Part shown: positions 24,400 through 32,912 of the stretch, in pieces | How positions within the stretch are numbered: the stretch's first letter is position 1 | Layout of the letters: the number at the start of each line of letters is the position of its first letter | Assembly (NCBI GenBank): GCA_040905265.1 | Contig: JBBDRW010000083.1 | Coordinates: forward strand, 1-38,443 | Origin: JBBDRW01 sp040905265 | Lineage (GTDB): Bacteria; Bacteroidota; Rhodothermia; Balneolales; Balneolaceae | Direction: 5' to 3' | DNA length: 38,443 nt | Notes under the pieces: model-generated | What the model saw: only the letters and a program-made list of their open reading frames with translations | Told to the model about the DNA's origin: nothing | Database searches by the model: none | Made by a program: the position numbers and the translations under genes

Positions 24400-25562
24400 T
24401 GAACAGCGCTGTCAAAAACATATCCTCTGCCGAAACCATCGCTGACGCGACGGGCGGGCCTCGTCTGCTCATTGCTGCCGGAGGTACAGGCGGGCATGTC
24501 TATCCGGCCATTGCGATCGCGGATGCGCTGAAACAACAGGATCCCGGCAGTGAGATACTCTTTGTCGGTACCAGAGACAGGATGGAGTGGCAGGCCGTTC
24601 CAAAAGCCGGTTATGAGATCCGAAGTATCTGGATCAGTGGATTCCACAGGCGCCTGACGCCGCAAAACCTGCTCTTCCCGGTCAAACTGCTGGTCAGCCT
24701 GGTCCAGAGCCTGATGATTCTGAAACAGTTCCGTCCCGATGTAGTGATTTCATGCGGCGGATTTGCTGCCGGGCCGGTGAGCTGGATGGCGTCAAAACTT
24801 GGAATTCCACTTGTCATTCAGGAGCAGAACAGTTATCCGGGGGTCACCAACCGGATGTTGTCCAGACATGCCGATGCCATCTTCATCGCTTTTGATGAAG
24901 CTGCCGATTTTCTGGATGAGAGTGCGGAGATCTCTGTTTCCGGTAATCCGGTTCGGTCTAACCTTACAGAAGGTAACCGGCAGGAGGCCCTTTCGATATT
25001 TGGATTGGAAGCGACGAGTCCTGTACTGCTGATCCTGGGCGGAAGCGGGGGTGCTGTCTCTCTGAACCAGGCGATGGAAGAGAATATCGACCGCCTCCAT
25101 GATCAGGCAGGAATTCAGATCATCTGGCAGTGCGGGCCCCGCTATTTCGATGAAATTACCAGCAGAATTGATACCGACAGCTATCCGGCACTCCGGTTGA
25201 TGCCTTACATCGACCAGATGGCGGCTGCATACGCCGCCGCTGATCTGGTGGTCAGCCGGGCGGGCGCCAGTTCATGCAGTGAATTGATGCTTACCGGCAA
25301 ACCGGCAATTCTGGTGCCGTCGCCACATGTTGCCGGAGATCATCAGACACGAAATGCGAAGGCTATGCAGGAGCAGGGGGCCGCTCTTCTTCTGGAAGAC
25401 CGAAAGGTCTCAGAAGATCTTCCCGGTATCGTTGAATCGATTTTAGCCGATCCTGAACGGGTCGAAGAGATGTCCAGGGCATCTCTCCGTCTGGCCAAAC
25501 CGGATGCAGCCAACGAGATCGCAAAGAAAATACTGGACCTTAGAAACGGGAACCATGAGTAG
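24399..25562 (+). CDS. murG: UDP-GlcNAc:lipid I GlcNAc-transferase MurG
   Basis: Peripheral membrane GT28 enzyme that converts lipid I to lipid II. The 387 residues comprise an N-terminal domain with LIAAGGTGGHVYPA (G loop, about 28-37), SCGGFAAGPV and QEQNSYPGVTNRML, and a C-terminal domain with LILGGSGGAVSLNQ, the donor-binding SRAGASSCSELM, and PSPHVAGDHQTRNA. About 20 extra N-terminal residues precede the first strand; no internal Met is available there. It overlaps murC by 8 bp. Confidence 0.96.
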   Translation: MNSAVKNISSAETIADATGGPRLLIAAGGTGGHVYPAIAIADALKQQDPGSEILFVGTRDRMEWQAVPKAGYEIRSIWISGFHRRLTPQNLLFPVKLLVSLVQSLMILKQFRPDVVISCGGFAAGPVSWMASKLGIPLVIQEQNSYPGVTNRMLSRHADAIFIAFDEAADFLDESAEISVSGNPVRSNLTEGNRQEALSIFGLEATSPVLLILGGSGGAVSLNQAMEENIDRLHDQAGIQIIWQCGPRYFDEITSRIDTDSYPALRLMPYIDQMAAAYAAADLVVSRAGASSCSELMLTGKPAILVPSPHVAGDHQTRNAKAMQEQGAALLLEDRKVSEDLPGIVESILADPERVEEMSRASLRLAKPDAANEIAKKILDLRNGNHE

Positions 25563-26988
25563 CAAGGAGATACAAACACAACCGGTATTCGGACGGACCC
25601 GACACATCCATATGGTCGGGATCGGTGGAATCGGTATGAGCGGGATCGCTGAAATTCTGCTGCTGAAAGGGTATAAAGTGACCGGGTCGGATGGAGCACT
25701 CAGTGAGACAACCAAACGCCTGGAAGACCTGGGTGCCATCGTCTTTAAGGGCCATAAGGAGTCGAACATCGAGGGGGCAGACGTTGTTGTCTATACCAGT
25801 GCCGTCAGAGCAGACGAGAATCTGGAGACAAGAAAAGCACAGGAGCTCAATATTCCGGTCATAAAAAGGGCGGAGATGCTTGCTGAACTGATGAAGATGA
25901 AGTATGGCATCGGGATTGCCGGAACACACGGAAAAACCACGACCACCACGATGGTCGGGCATGTAATACAGGACGGAAGCTTTGACCCGACCATCATTGT
26001 TGGCGGCCGGGTTCACAGTTTTGATAAAACCAATGCTGTGGTCGGAAAAGGGGATATCATCGTAGTCGAGGCAGATGAGTTCGACCGGACGTTTCTTCGG
26101 CTCTCCCCATCCATGGCAATTATCACCAATATAGAAGCGGAACATCTCGATATTTACAAAGATCTTGATGATGTGAAGGAGGCGTTCATTGAGTTTGCCA
26201 ACAAAGTCCCGTTCTATGGTGCTGTGATCCTCTGCCTGGATGACCCCGTTGTGCGAAGTATCCTGCCAAGTATCGAACGCCGGACACTTACATATGGCCT
26301 GACGCCTCAGGCAAAACTGCGTGCAGTGAATCTTGAATCAAATGCTTTCTATACCCGGTTCACTGTCTCCCTGGAAGGGGAAACGCTTGGAGGGATACAG
26401 ATCAAGGCACCCGGTGAGCATAACGTAAAGAATGCTCTGGCGGCCATTGCCACAGGCCTCGAACTCGGGATTCCGTTTGAGATGATCCGATCCGGCCTGG
26501 AACGGTTTGACGGGGTATTCCGGCGTTTTCAGTTGAAACTTGACAAGGATGGGATCATGGTGATCGACGACTACGCTCACCACCCGACCGAAGTACAGGC
26601 AACTCTTCAGGCAGCCAGAAAAGGGTGGCCCAACCGAAGGGTGGTTGCCGTCTTTCAACCACACCTCTACACCAGAACCAGGGATATGTACGAGGAGTTC
26701 GGCCTTTCATTCTTTGACGCGGAACTGCTCGTGGCGACCGATATCTATCCGTCAAGAGAAAAGCCGATTGAAGGTATTACCGGGAAACTGATAACCGACA
26801 CGGCCAAAAACTCCGGGCATAAAGGAGTTCACTATATCGAGAAGAAGAGTGAACTGGCACGGGCGCTCTATGAGATTGTCAAGCCGGGCGACATCGTTAT
26901 TACGATGGGCGCCGGAGATATCTATAAATATGGAGAGGAGTTTGTAGAACTCTTGCACCAGGGAGGCGGTGATGAAGAAACAGAGTAA
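25555..26988 (+). CDS. murC: UDP-N-acetylmuramate:L-alanine ligase MurC
   Basis: Adds L-alanine to UDP-MurNAc, the first stem-peptide step. I use ATG 25555 (477 residues), which gives MSSKEIQTQP and then the conserved HMVGIGGIGMSGIAEIL; the frame extends to an earlier in-frame start at 25504 inside murG without added family sequence. The ATP loop is AGTHGKTTTT (122-131), followed by VVEADEFDRTFL, NIEAEHLDIY, GEHNVKNALAA, VIDDYAHHPTEV and FQPHLYTRT. Its 3' end overlaps ftsQ by 17 bp and carries the GGGAGG that serves as the ftsQ ribosome site. MurB, often next to MurC, is absent. Confidence 0.96.
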   Translation: MSSKEIQTQPVFGRTRHIHMVGIGGIGMSGIAEILLLKGYKVTGSDGALSETTKRLEDLGAIVFKGHKESNIEGADVVVYTSAVRADENLETRKAQELNIPVIKRAEMLAELMKMKYGIGIAGTHGKTTTTTMVGHVIQDGSFDPTIIVGGRVHSFDKTNAVVGKGDIIVVEADEFDRTFLRLSPSMAIITNIEAEHLDIYKDLDDVKEAFIEFANKVPFYGAVILCLDDPVVRSILPSIERRTLTYGLTPQAKLRAVNLESNAFYTRFTVSLEGETLGGIQIKAPGEHNVKNALAAIATGLELGIPFEMIRSGLERFDGVFRRFQLKLDKDGIMVIDDYAHHPTEVQATLQAARKGWPNRRVVAVFQPHLYTRTRDMYEEFGLSFFDAELLVATDIYPSREKPIEGITGKLITDTAKNSGHKGVHYIEKKSELARALYEIVKPGDIVITMGAGDIYKYGEEFVELLHQGGGDEETE

Positions 26989-27709
26989 AAAGGATCGAGG
27001 GGCCGGACTCTCCTGGATCATTGGCGCATTGATTCTGCTTGTAGCTGCAATTATGGCCGGAATCTACTGGAAAGACCATGCAGAGATACGGGAGGTTCGA
27101 TTCATCGGCCACCACTATACAACCGGTGACGAGTTGACAAATGCCATCCCCTCCCCTGTCGGCATGCATCCGGACAGCCTTCATTTCGGGGAGCTGATCG
27201 ACCCTGTCGTCCGGCTTCCGTGGGTGAAACGGGCAGATATCCGACTGGAGGCCAACGGAAGGATGATTCTGCGGATCACCGAAAGAGATCCAATTGCCAT
27301 GATGGTTCGCGGTGAAAAGCGGGCTTATACAGATCGGGACGGGTTGATTCTGCCGGTTGTGCCGGAAAATCCAGGCGACCTTCCGATTCTGTACGGATTT
27401 CCCGTCACTCCTGCCGGGGATACCCTTGATTCTGACGCATTTCGGATTGTCCGGGATTTTCTGATCGCTGCCAGAAACAATGAATTCGGATGGACAACGA
27501 TCAGTGAAGTCACCTGGAATGAAAGGGAAGGGGTTGTGGCTCTAAGCCATGAAAATGGAGTAAAACTGATCTTTGGCGACGGTGAATTCGACAAGAAGTT
27601 CCGGACCTGGGAAGTATTCTATGCAGAGGTTATCCGAACCAAAGGGATTCAATTTTTCGAATCCGTCGACCTGAGGTTTAGTAATCAGATCGTAGCACGT
27701 GAATTATGA
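26972..27709 (+). CDS. ftsQ: FtsQ/DivIB-type divisome protein
   Basis: A 245-residue bitopic protein: basic cytoplasmic start (MKKQSKKDRG), one membrane helix (WIIGALILLVAAIMAGIYW), a POTRA domain beginning IREVRFIGHHYTTGDEL and PWVKRADIRLEANGRMILRITERDPIA (the typical 'R-x-P-x-A' region), then a beta-rich C-terminal domain (YTDRDGLILPV onward). In the divisome it connects early FtsA/Z to FtsL and FtsW-FtsI. The start is ATG 26972, with GGGAGG five bases upstream; GTG 26969 is less likely. It ends directly before ftsA. Confidence 0.85.
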   Translation: MKKQSKKDRGAGLSWIIGALILLVAAIMAGIYWKDHAEIREVRFIGHHYTTGDELTNAIPSPVGMHPDSLHFGELIDPVVRLPWVKRADIRLEANGRMILRITERDPIAMMVRGEKRAYTDRDGLILPVVPENPGDLPILYGFPVTPAGDTLDSDAFRIVRDFLIAARNNEFGWTTISEVTWNEREGVVALSHENGVKLIFGDGEFDKKFRTWEVFYAEVIRTKGIQFFESVDLRFSNQIVAREL

Positions 27710-27739
27710 ATGTTCAACCAAACCAGAGCAGGTAATCGT

Positions 27740-28999
27740 ATGAGTGAGAATGAAAAAATAGTCGTCGGCCTTGATATCGGTACTACCAAAGTGTGTGCTG
27801 TAGTCGCATCCATTGATGACAAGGATCAGATCCATATCCTGGGGGTAGGAAAGGCACCGAACGAGGGGTTGAACAGGGGTGTCGTTGTCAATATTGACAA
27901 GACCGTCCAGGCAATCAAATCGGCAGTGGAACAGGCAGAGCTCGCATCCGGAATTGAGGTGAACTCTGTAAATGTAGGCATTGCAGGAGACCACATCCGA
28001 AGTATCCGCAGCAAGGGAGTGATCACAATCAACAACAAGGATAAGGAGATCACCCTGAAAGATGTGGAGCGGCTTCTGGAAGATTGCCAGCGAATCATGC
28101 TGCCGCCCGACCAGCAGATTATCCATGTAATTCCACAAGAGTTTGTCGTGGACGGCCAGGACGGGATCAGCGATCCTGTCGGCATGAGCGGAATCCGGAT
28201 GGAGGCCGAAGTCCACATCATCACCGGCCTGGTCTCCGCTGCAAAGAACATTTACCGCTGTGTCGAGCGGGCAGGTTATCAGGTTGCGGACATTATACTG
28301 GAACCGTTAGCCTCCTCCTATGCCGTACTCGATGATGAGGAGAAGGAGGCGGGGGTTGTCCTTGTCGATATCGGTGGAGGCACGACCGATCTGGCAGTAT
28401 TCCAGGATAACACCATCCGCCATACGGCAGTCATCGCAATCGCCGGCAAGAAGGTAAGCGACGATATCCGGGTCGGGCTGAGCGTCCTGGATGACCAGGC
28501 AGAAAAACTCAAACACAATCACGGAGAGTGTTTTGTCGACCTGATCGAGGATGATGAGACCATTACGGTACCCGGAATTGCCGGCCGGCCACCCAAAGAG
28601 ATCACCAAAAGTATTCTGGCCAAGATTATCCAGGCCAGAATGGAGGAGATCATGGAGATCGTTGCCATTGAAGTCAAACGGAGCGGCTATGCCGACTCAC
28701 TGAGTGCAGGCCTGGTCTTGACCGGCGGCGGTTCCCTGATCAAAAATGTAGGCCCGTTGGCCAACGAAGTGCTCGGCATGGATGCCAAAATCGGCCGGCC
28801 GCTCGGCCTGGCAGGAGGGTTGATCGATGAAGTGAACAGCCCCATTTATGCCACCGGCGTCGGCCTGGTGATACACGCCCTGAAAACGGGCACGGCCGGA
28901 AGTGAATCGATGATACCGGCACCGGCCAAAGGGTCCGGAGTTGAAAAGGTGATGAACAAAATCGCCGACCGGATGAAAGGCTGGTTCAAAGAACTTTAA
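27740..28999 (+). CDS. ftsA: Cell division protein FtsA
   Basis: Actin-fold ATPase that tethers FtsZ filaments to the membrane. It starts IVVGLDIGTTKVCAVVA (phosphate 1), has the FtsA-specific 1C subdomain after it (NEGLNRGVVVNIDKT...VNVGIAGDHIRSI), then VVLVDIGGGTTDLAVF (phosphate 2), ADSLSAGLVLTGGGSLI (adenosine motif) and a C-terminal amphipathic helix KIADRMKGWFKEL that is the membrane-targeting sequence. ATG 27740 gives MSENEKIVVG (419 residues); ATG 27710, right after the ftsQ stop, would add ten residues (429) and cannot be excluded. FtsZ follows after 48 nt. Confidence 0.96.
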   Translation: MSENEKIVVGLDIGTTKVCAVVASIDDKDQIHILGVGKAPNEGLNRGVVVNIDKTVQAIKSAVEQAELASGIEVNSVNVGIAGDHIRSIRSKGVITINNKDKEITLKDVERLLEDCQRIMLPPDQQIIHVIPQEFVVDGQDGISDPVGMSGIRMEAEVHIITGLVSAAKNIYRCVERAGYQVADIILEPLASSYAVLDDEEKEAGVVLVDIGGGTTDLAVFQDNTIRHTAVIAIAGKKVSDDIRVGLSVLDDQAEKLKHNHGECFVDLIEDDETITVPGIAGRPPKEITKSILAKIIQARMEEIMEIVAIEVKRSGYADSLSAGLVLTGGGSLIKNVGPLANEVLGMDAKIGRPLGLAGGLIDEVNSPIYATGVGLVIHALKTGTAGSESMIPAPAKGSGVEKVMNKIADRMKGWFKEL

Positions 29000-29047
29000 C
29001 AAGAACGTTTCAATACACATAGCAATCTAAAAACAAGGAGTCATATC

Positions 29048-30379
29048 ATGTCAAATGCAAACACACGCTTTCGTTTTGACGAGCAGGGTCAGGACAATGC
29101 GAAAATAAAAGTGATCGGAGTTGGAGGCGGCGGCGGGAATGCCGTGAACAACATGATCAATAAAGGATTAACCAGTGTCGAGTATGTGGCGCTCAATACG
29201 GATGCCCAGGCACTGAAAAATAACTCGGCAAACCACTCGATACAGGTAGGATCCAATCTGACCAGCGGCCTCGGTGCTGGAGCACGCCCGGAGATCGGCC
29301 GTGAAGCGGTGGAAGAGAACCGGCACGAAATCGATGAAGCGATAGACGGTGCGGATATGATCTTCATCACTGCCGGAATGGGTGGCGGAACAGGGACCGG
29401 TGGAGCTCCGGTTGTTGCAGGAATTGCCAAACGTAAAGGGATCCTGACAGTCGGTATCGTCACGACCCCATTCCAGTGTGAAGGGAAAGTCCGCATGAAA
29501 TATGCACTGGAGGGAGTCACAGAGCTGAAAAAGAACTGTGACACGGTAATCGTCATCCCGAACGAGCGGCTGCTCGATATCTCGGATGAGAATACGTCAC
29601 TGATTGACGCCTTTGAACTGGCGAATGAAGTATTGTATAACGCCACGAGAGGGATTTCAGACCTGATTCTGATGCCCGGCCTCATCAACCTCGACTTTGC
29701 TGATGTCCGTACAACGATGGTCGACGGTGGAGCTGCCATCATGGGATCGGCAACAGCCAGTGGTGAAGACCGTGCTGAAATTGCCGCTCGTGAAGCGATC
29801 AACTCTCCCCTGCTGGATGGCGTAAGCATTCGGGGCGCCAGGAATGTACTGGTCAATATCTCGTCAGGCTCCAACCTTGGGATGCGGGAAACCACGACAG
29901 CAACCAGCATCATCCAGCAAGAGGCTGGAGATGATGCCGAGATTATCCTCGGTACTGTCCTGGATGAATCCTTTGAGGATGAACTGAGGGTAACGGTTAT
30001 TGCGACAGGGTTTGACCTCTCGGATGACCGGAACCAGGCACGAATCGCCCCCAAAACCGGGACCGCTACCTCCCGGAAACCAAACCTTGAGAACCTGCCG
30101 AAAGCGGGAGAAATCGCAAGCCGGTTCAGCCGTTCCAATACAGAGTTCTATAAAGGTGAAAAAAACCTGAAAAACCTCGACTCTCCTGCGATTCATCGAC
30201 GTGAAGTTCGCCATATGCGACCTGTAGAGTCCGAAGAAGCGAATGATGAACAGCGGGAGGCAGAACAGCATCAGAAAAAAGCGAGCGGAGATAGTGAACA
30301 GGTGCTCAATAACCGGCCGGAACGGATCGACAAATCAGACTCGGAACAGCCGGCCTTTCTCAGAAAAATCATGGATTGA
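29048..30379 (+). CDS. ftsZ: Cell division tubulin homologue FtsZ
   Basis: GTP-driven filament protein that forms the Z ring. In the 443 residues are KVIGVGGGGGNAVNNM (20-35), VALNTDAQAL, the tubulin signature GGGTGTG (112-118), VTTPFQCEGKVR, the T7 loop NLDFADV (214-220) that completes the neighbour's GTPase site, and VTVIATGFD ending the core near 325. A charged, low-complexity linker of about 100 residues follows, then the conserved C-terminal peptide EQPAFLRKIMD that binds FtsA. A clear AAGGAG lies about nine nt before the ATG. The terminator at 30541-30577 ends the dcw run. Confidence 0.98.
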   Translation: MSNANTRFRFDEQGQDNAKIKVIGVGGGGGNAVNNMINKGLTSVEYVALNTDAQALKNNSANHSIQVGSNLTSGLGAGARPEIGREAVEENRHEIDEAIDGADMIFITAGMGGGTGTGGAPVVAGIAKRKGILTVGIVTTPFQCEGKVRMKYALEGVTELKKNCDTVIVIPNERLLDISDENTSLIDAFELANEVLYNATRGISDLILMPGLINLDFADVRTTMVDGGAAIMGSATASGEDRAEIAAREAINSPLLDGVSIRGARNVLVNISSGSNLGMRETTTATSIIQQEAGDDAEIILGTVLDESFEDELRVTVIATGFDLSDDRNQARIAPKTGTATSRKPNLENLPKAGEIASRFSRSNTEFYKGEKNLKNLDSPAIHRREVRHMRPVESEEANDEQREAEQHQKKASGDSEQVLNNRPERIDKSDSEQPAFLRKIMD

Positions 30380-30411
30380 CCTCTCTGAGATGAATCATCG
30401 GCGGGCAGGTT

Positions 30412-30440
30412 TGGGGCAGCCAATTAACAGCCTGGCTCCC
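30412..30440 (+). other. Stable hairpin downstream of ftsZ
   Basis: GGGG-(bulged C)-AGCCA (30412-30421) pairs with TGGCT-CCCC (30432-30440), a 9-bp stem. It is followed by TCTTCC, not a T-run, so it is more likely an mRNA-end stabiliser than a terminator. Two smaller hairpins (GAAAC/GTTTC at 30501-30517 and TAGATT/AATCTA at 30526-30541) sit between it and the true terminator. Confidence 0.35.
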
Positions 30441-30540
30441 CTCTTCCGCAGCAGGGCACTGCACCCTTCTGAAGACCTCCTCTTCGCCGGATATGGTTCA
30501 GAAACCGGGCAGTTTCCATTTTTTATAGATTGCTAAATCT

Positions 30541-30577
30541 AAGGGGAGTCCTCTGAAAGGGGCTCCCCTTCTTTTTT
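30541..30577 (+). terminator. Intrinsic terminator of the dcw cluster
   Basis: AAGGGGAG (30541-30548) pairs with CTCCCCTT (30563-30570), 14-nt loop, then C and six T (30572-30577). Confidence 0.9.
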
Positions 30578-30596
30578 CCATAGAACTGCAGAAGCA

Positions 30597-30644
30597 CTAA
30601 TGACGGGACACAAGTGAAGCGTCAACCATGCGACAGACTCCTAG
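30597..30644 (-). repeat. Dispersed intergenic repeat, copy B
   Basis: On the minus strand from 30644: CTAGGAGTCTGTCG directly followed by CATGGTTGAC (to 30621), then GCTT and CACTTGTGTCCCGTCA (30616-30601). The first two blocks match copy A at 14476-14515 exactly. The third matches the complement of the right half of copy A (14512-14527) at 14 of 16 positions. As in copy A, the first TAG is the stop codon of the adjoining gene, here the hybrid kinase. Confidence 0.5.
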
Positions 30645-32470
30645 CGCAGAAAAATGTGTGCATTGACGGATCCTTTGGCATCCGCTTTTTCGAATTTCAG
30701 AACAAACCGGGCTCCGTTTCCGGTCGATTCATATCTCTGTTCTGCTTTTAGCTGCTGGGCAAGAAGGTCGATCAGCTGAAGCCCAAGGCTCCCTCTCCCT
30801 TTCGATTCAAAATCGTCCGGCAATCCCGTTCCGTCATCTTCAATGAGCAGCTGAACCTGATTATCTGACTCGATTAATTTTATGGTCAACGTGCCCTGAT
30901 TCCGATCCTCAAAGGCATGTTTGATTGAATTGGTGACAACCTCATTGGTAATCAATGAACAGGGAACGGCCTGGTTGATATTTAGCAGAACCGGGTTCAG
31001 ATCAAATACGGCCTGAATCTCACTGCCTCCGGGAATGGCTTCGATAATTCCGGATACAAGCCCCTGAAGGCTTTCCGAAAAATTCAGATTGGAGAAACTC
31101 TCGGAGCTGTAGAGGTGCTCATGTATATTGGCCATCGCCTTGATCCGGCCTACACTGTCATACAGAGACCGGCTCAACACGCTATTATCCGCTTCAAATG
31201 CCTGGAGCTGCATCATCGCAGATACAACAGCCAGATTATTCTTGACCCGGTGATGAATCTCTGCAAGCAGTGTCTCTTTCTCCTTGAGTGAAGAGCGTAG
31301 GTTCGCCTCCTGCCGTTTCTGCATCGTAATGTCACGGCCGATCATCACCCAGTGGGTATTACGTCCCTCCGTATCGGTCACCGGAACAGTTGACATACTC
31401 ATCCAGAACTTCTCGCCGCTTTTTTTGTAATTGATAAACTCCGCACTGGCCGGCAGGTAGTTCTCCATCGCCTTCCGCAGCTCATCCAGAACATCTGAAT
31501 CTGTAAACTCTCCTTTCAAAAAACTTAGTGTTTCCCCGATCACCTCACTCTCCGAATAACCGGTCGTATCCAGAAAGGCCTGGTTCACATAGATCACCTT
31601 ACGCCCCGGAAGGTCGGTCGGTTCCGCCTCCGTGATCACGATCGATTCAGTCGTATTTATAATGACCGATTCAAACAGCTTCAGCCGCTGACGCTCTCTC
31701 CGTTTTACGGTTACATCTTCCGCCAGGACGATCCGGCACTTTCGGCCATTGTAAAGAATATCGTTGCCGGATATAGACACTTCGATCACTTCGCCATTTT
31801 TCTTTCGATGGAGGACACCATTGAGAACACCATCAACCTGTACTCCCCGATAGCCGCGAAGTCTGGCTTCAAATTCAACAAGTCTCGACTCCGGTTTCAG
31901 GTCTCGGACTGTCATGGAGAGAAATTCCTCTCTGGTGTACCCATAGTGGTCTACAGAACGGTCATTCACATCCAGGAACCGGAGTGTTTCGAGGTCGAAA
32001 AGCATGATCGGCTCCGGAGTCAGCTTAAAGAGATTTCGATAATTCTTTTCGCTCTCCCTGATTTTTGATAAAAAAGTGCTCCGTTCCAGGCTGTAGGTGA
32101 GGCTTTTGAACAGAAGTGCTGGAGAGAGATCATCTTTCAACAGGTAATCCGATACACCCAGAGATAACGTCTTAACGCTAAAATCCAGATCGGTATACCC
32201 GGTAAGGACAATAATCGGAACAGACTCCGCAAGGGATACCATATCCTGAATTAACTCTTCGTTACTTTTATCCGGCAAGGAGAGATCCAGGAGAATCGCA
32301 TCAAAGCTGACCTCGCCGGACTTCAGGAGGGATTCCGCCTCTGCCGCAGTTCTTGCGTGAGTCAGTTTCGGGCTTACAAACTTCTCATTGACATACTCCT
32401 CCACCAATACATAGTCTCCCTGGTTGTCTTCCACAACGAGAAGCGATATGGATCGGCCCGGTTTCATCAT
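30641..32470 (-). CDS. Receiver-PAS-PAS(LOV-like)-HisKA_2 sensor histidine kinase
   Basis: A 609-residue soluble kinase. Domains in order are a receiver (1-130) with Asp14/15 region VEDNQGDY, phospho-acceptor Asp62 (LLDLSLPD) and Thr90/Lys112; PAS1 (about 140-258, ...RFLDVNDRSVDHYGYTREEF); PAS2 (about 265-385); HisKA_2 with LLAEIHHRVKNNLAVVSAMM (His407 likely phosphorylated); and an HATPase_c domain (NEVVTNSIKHAFE, EDDGTGLPDDF, GRGSLGLQLID). PAS2 reads like a LOV domain, including GETLSFLKGEFTD and NYKKSGEKFWMSMS, but has Leu315 where photoactive LOV domains have Cys. The start overlaps the upstream receiver gene as ATGA. There is no membrane helix and no DNA-binding domain. Its stop lies in repeat copy B. 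Confidence 0.9.
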   Translation of the reverse strand: MMKPGRSISLLVVEDNQGDYVLVEEYVNEKFVSPKLTHARTAAEAESLLKSGEVSFDAILLDLSLPDKSNEELIQDMVSLAESVPIIVLTGYTDLDFSVKTLSLGVSDYLLKDDLSPALLFKSLTYSLERSTFLSKIRESEKNYRNLFKLTPEPIMLFDLETLRFLDVNDRSVDHYGYTREEFLSMTVRDLKPESRLVEFEARLRGYRGVQVDGVLNGVLHRKKNGEVIEVSISGNDILYNGRKCRIVLAEDVTVKRRERQRLKLFESVIINTTESIVITEAEPTDLPGRKVIYVNQAFLDTTGYSESEVIGETLSFLKGEFTDSDVLDELRKAMENYLPASAEFINYKKSGEKFWMSMSTVPVTDTEGRNTHWVMIGRDITMQKRQEANLRSSLKEKETLLAEIHHRVKNNLAVVSAMMQLQAFEADNSVLSRSLYDSVGRIKAMANIHEHLYSSESFSNLNFSESLQGLVSGIIEAIPGGSEIQAVFDLNPVLLNINQAVPCSLITNEVVTNSIKHAFEDRNQGTLTIKLIESDNQVQLLIEDDGTGLPDDFESKGRGSLGLQLIDLLAQQLKAEQRYESTGNGARFVLKFEKADAKGSVNAHIFLR

Positions 32471-32907
32471 GATTCTGTAACGTTTGTAGGAAGTTTGATC
32501 AACTGGATCCAGAACTGCTCAATCTGAGTCACTGCATTCAGAAATTCATCCACTTCGACCGGTTTGGTTATGTAACAGTTCGCATGATGTTTATAGGATT
32601 CCACAATATCCTTCTCCGATGAAGAGGTAGTTAACATAATGACCGGAATCTGCTTTAAATACTCTGTCTTCTTGATGTGCTCCAGCACTTCATGGCCATT
32701 TATTTTAGGCAGGTTAATATCCAGAATGATCAGGTCTGGTAAGTGCTTGTTTTGAAAGTCTCCCCGTTTCTCCAGAAAATCGACTGCCTGCTCCCCATCT
32801 TTTGCAATGCTGATCGTATTGAGAATTCTTCCATCCTTCAGAGCTTCCGTGATCAACAGAATATCCCCCTCATTGTCCTCCACCAATAGAATATGAACCG
32901 GTTTCAT
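32467..32907 (-). CDS. Stand-alone response regulator receiver (Rcp1-like)
   Basis: A 146-residue single receiver domain. It shows the acidic pocket VEDNEGD (9-15), phospho-acceptor Asp63 (LIILDINLPKINGHE), switch Thr in VIMLTTSSSEKD, and Lys in CYITKPVEVDEF. The sequence type (insert EKRGDFQNKHLPDLI, KKTEYLKQIPVIMLTTS) is that of Rcp1/CheY-like regulators found beside phytochrome-like and PAS kinases. With no output domain it must act by protein contact or phosphotransfer. It starts 5 nt after the upstream kinase gene and overlaps the downstream kinase by 4 bp, so all three are cotranscribed. Confidence 0.95.
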   Translation of the reverse strand: MKPVHILLVEDNEGDILLITEALKDGRILNTISIAKDGEQAVDFLEKRGDFQNKHLPDLIILDINLPKINGHEVLEHIKKTEYLKQIPVIMLTTSSSEKDIVESYKHHANCYITKPVEVDEFLNAVTQIEQFWIQLIKLPTNVTES

Positions 32908-32912
32908 AGCGT

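Noticed and set aside
29089..30138. Long minus-strand open frame (349 codons) antisense to ftsZ
   Set aside because: ftsZ is certain on the plus strand; the translation is Ser/Pro-rich with no domain, typical of an antisense shadow of a codon-biased gene.
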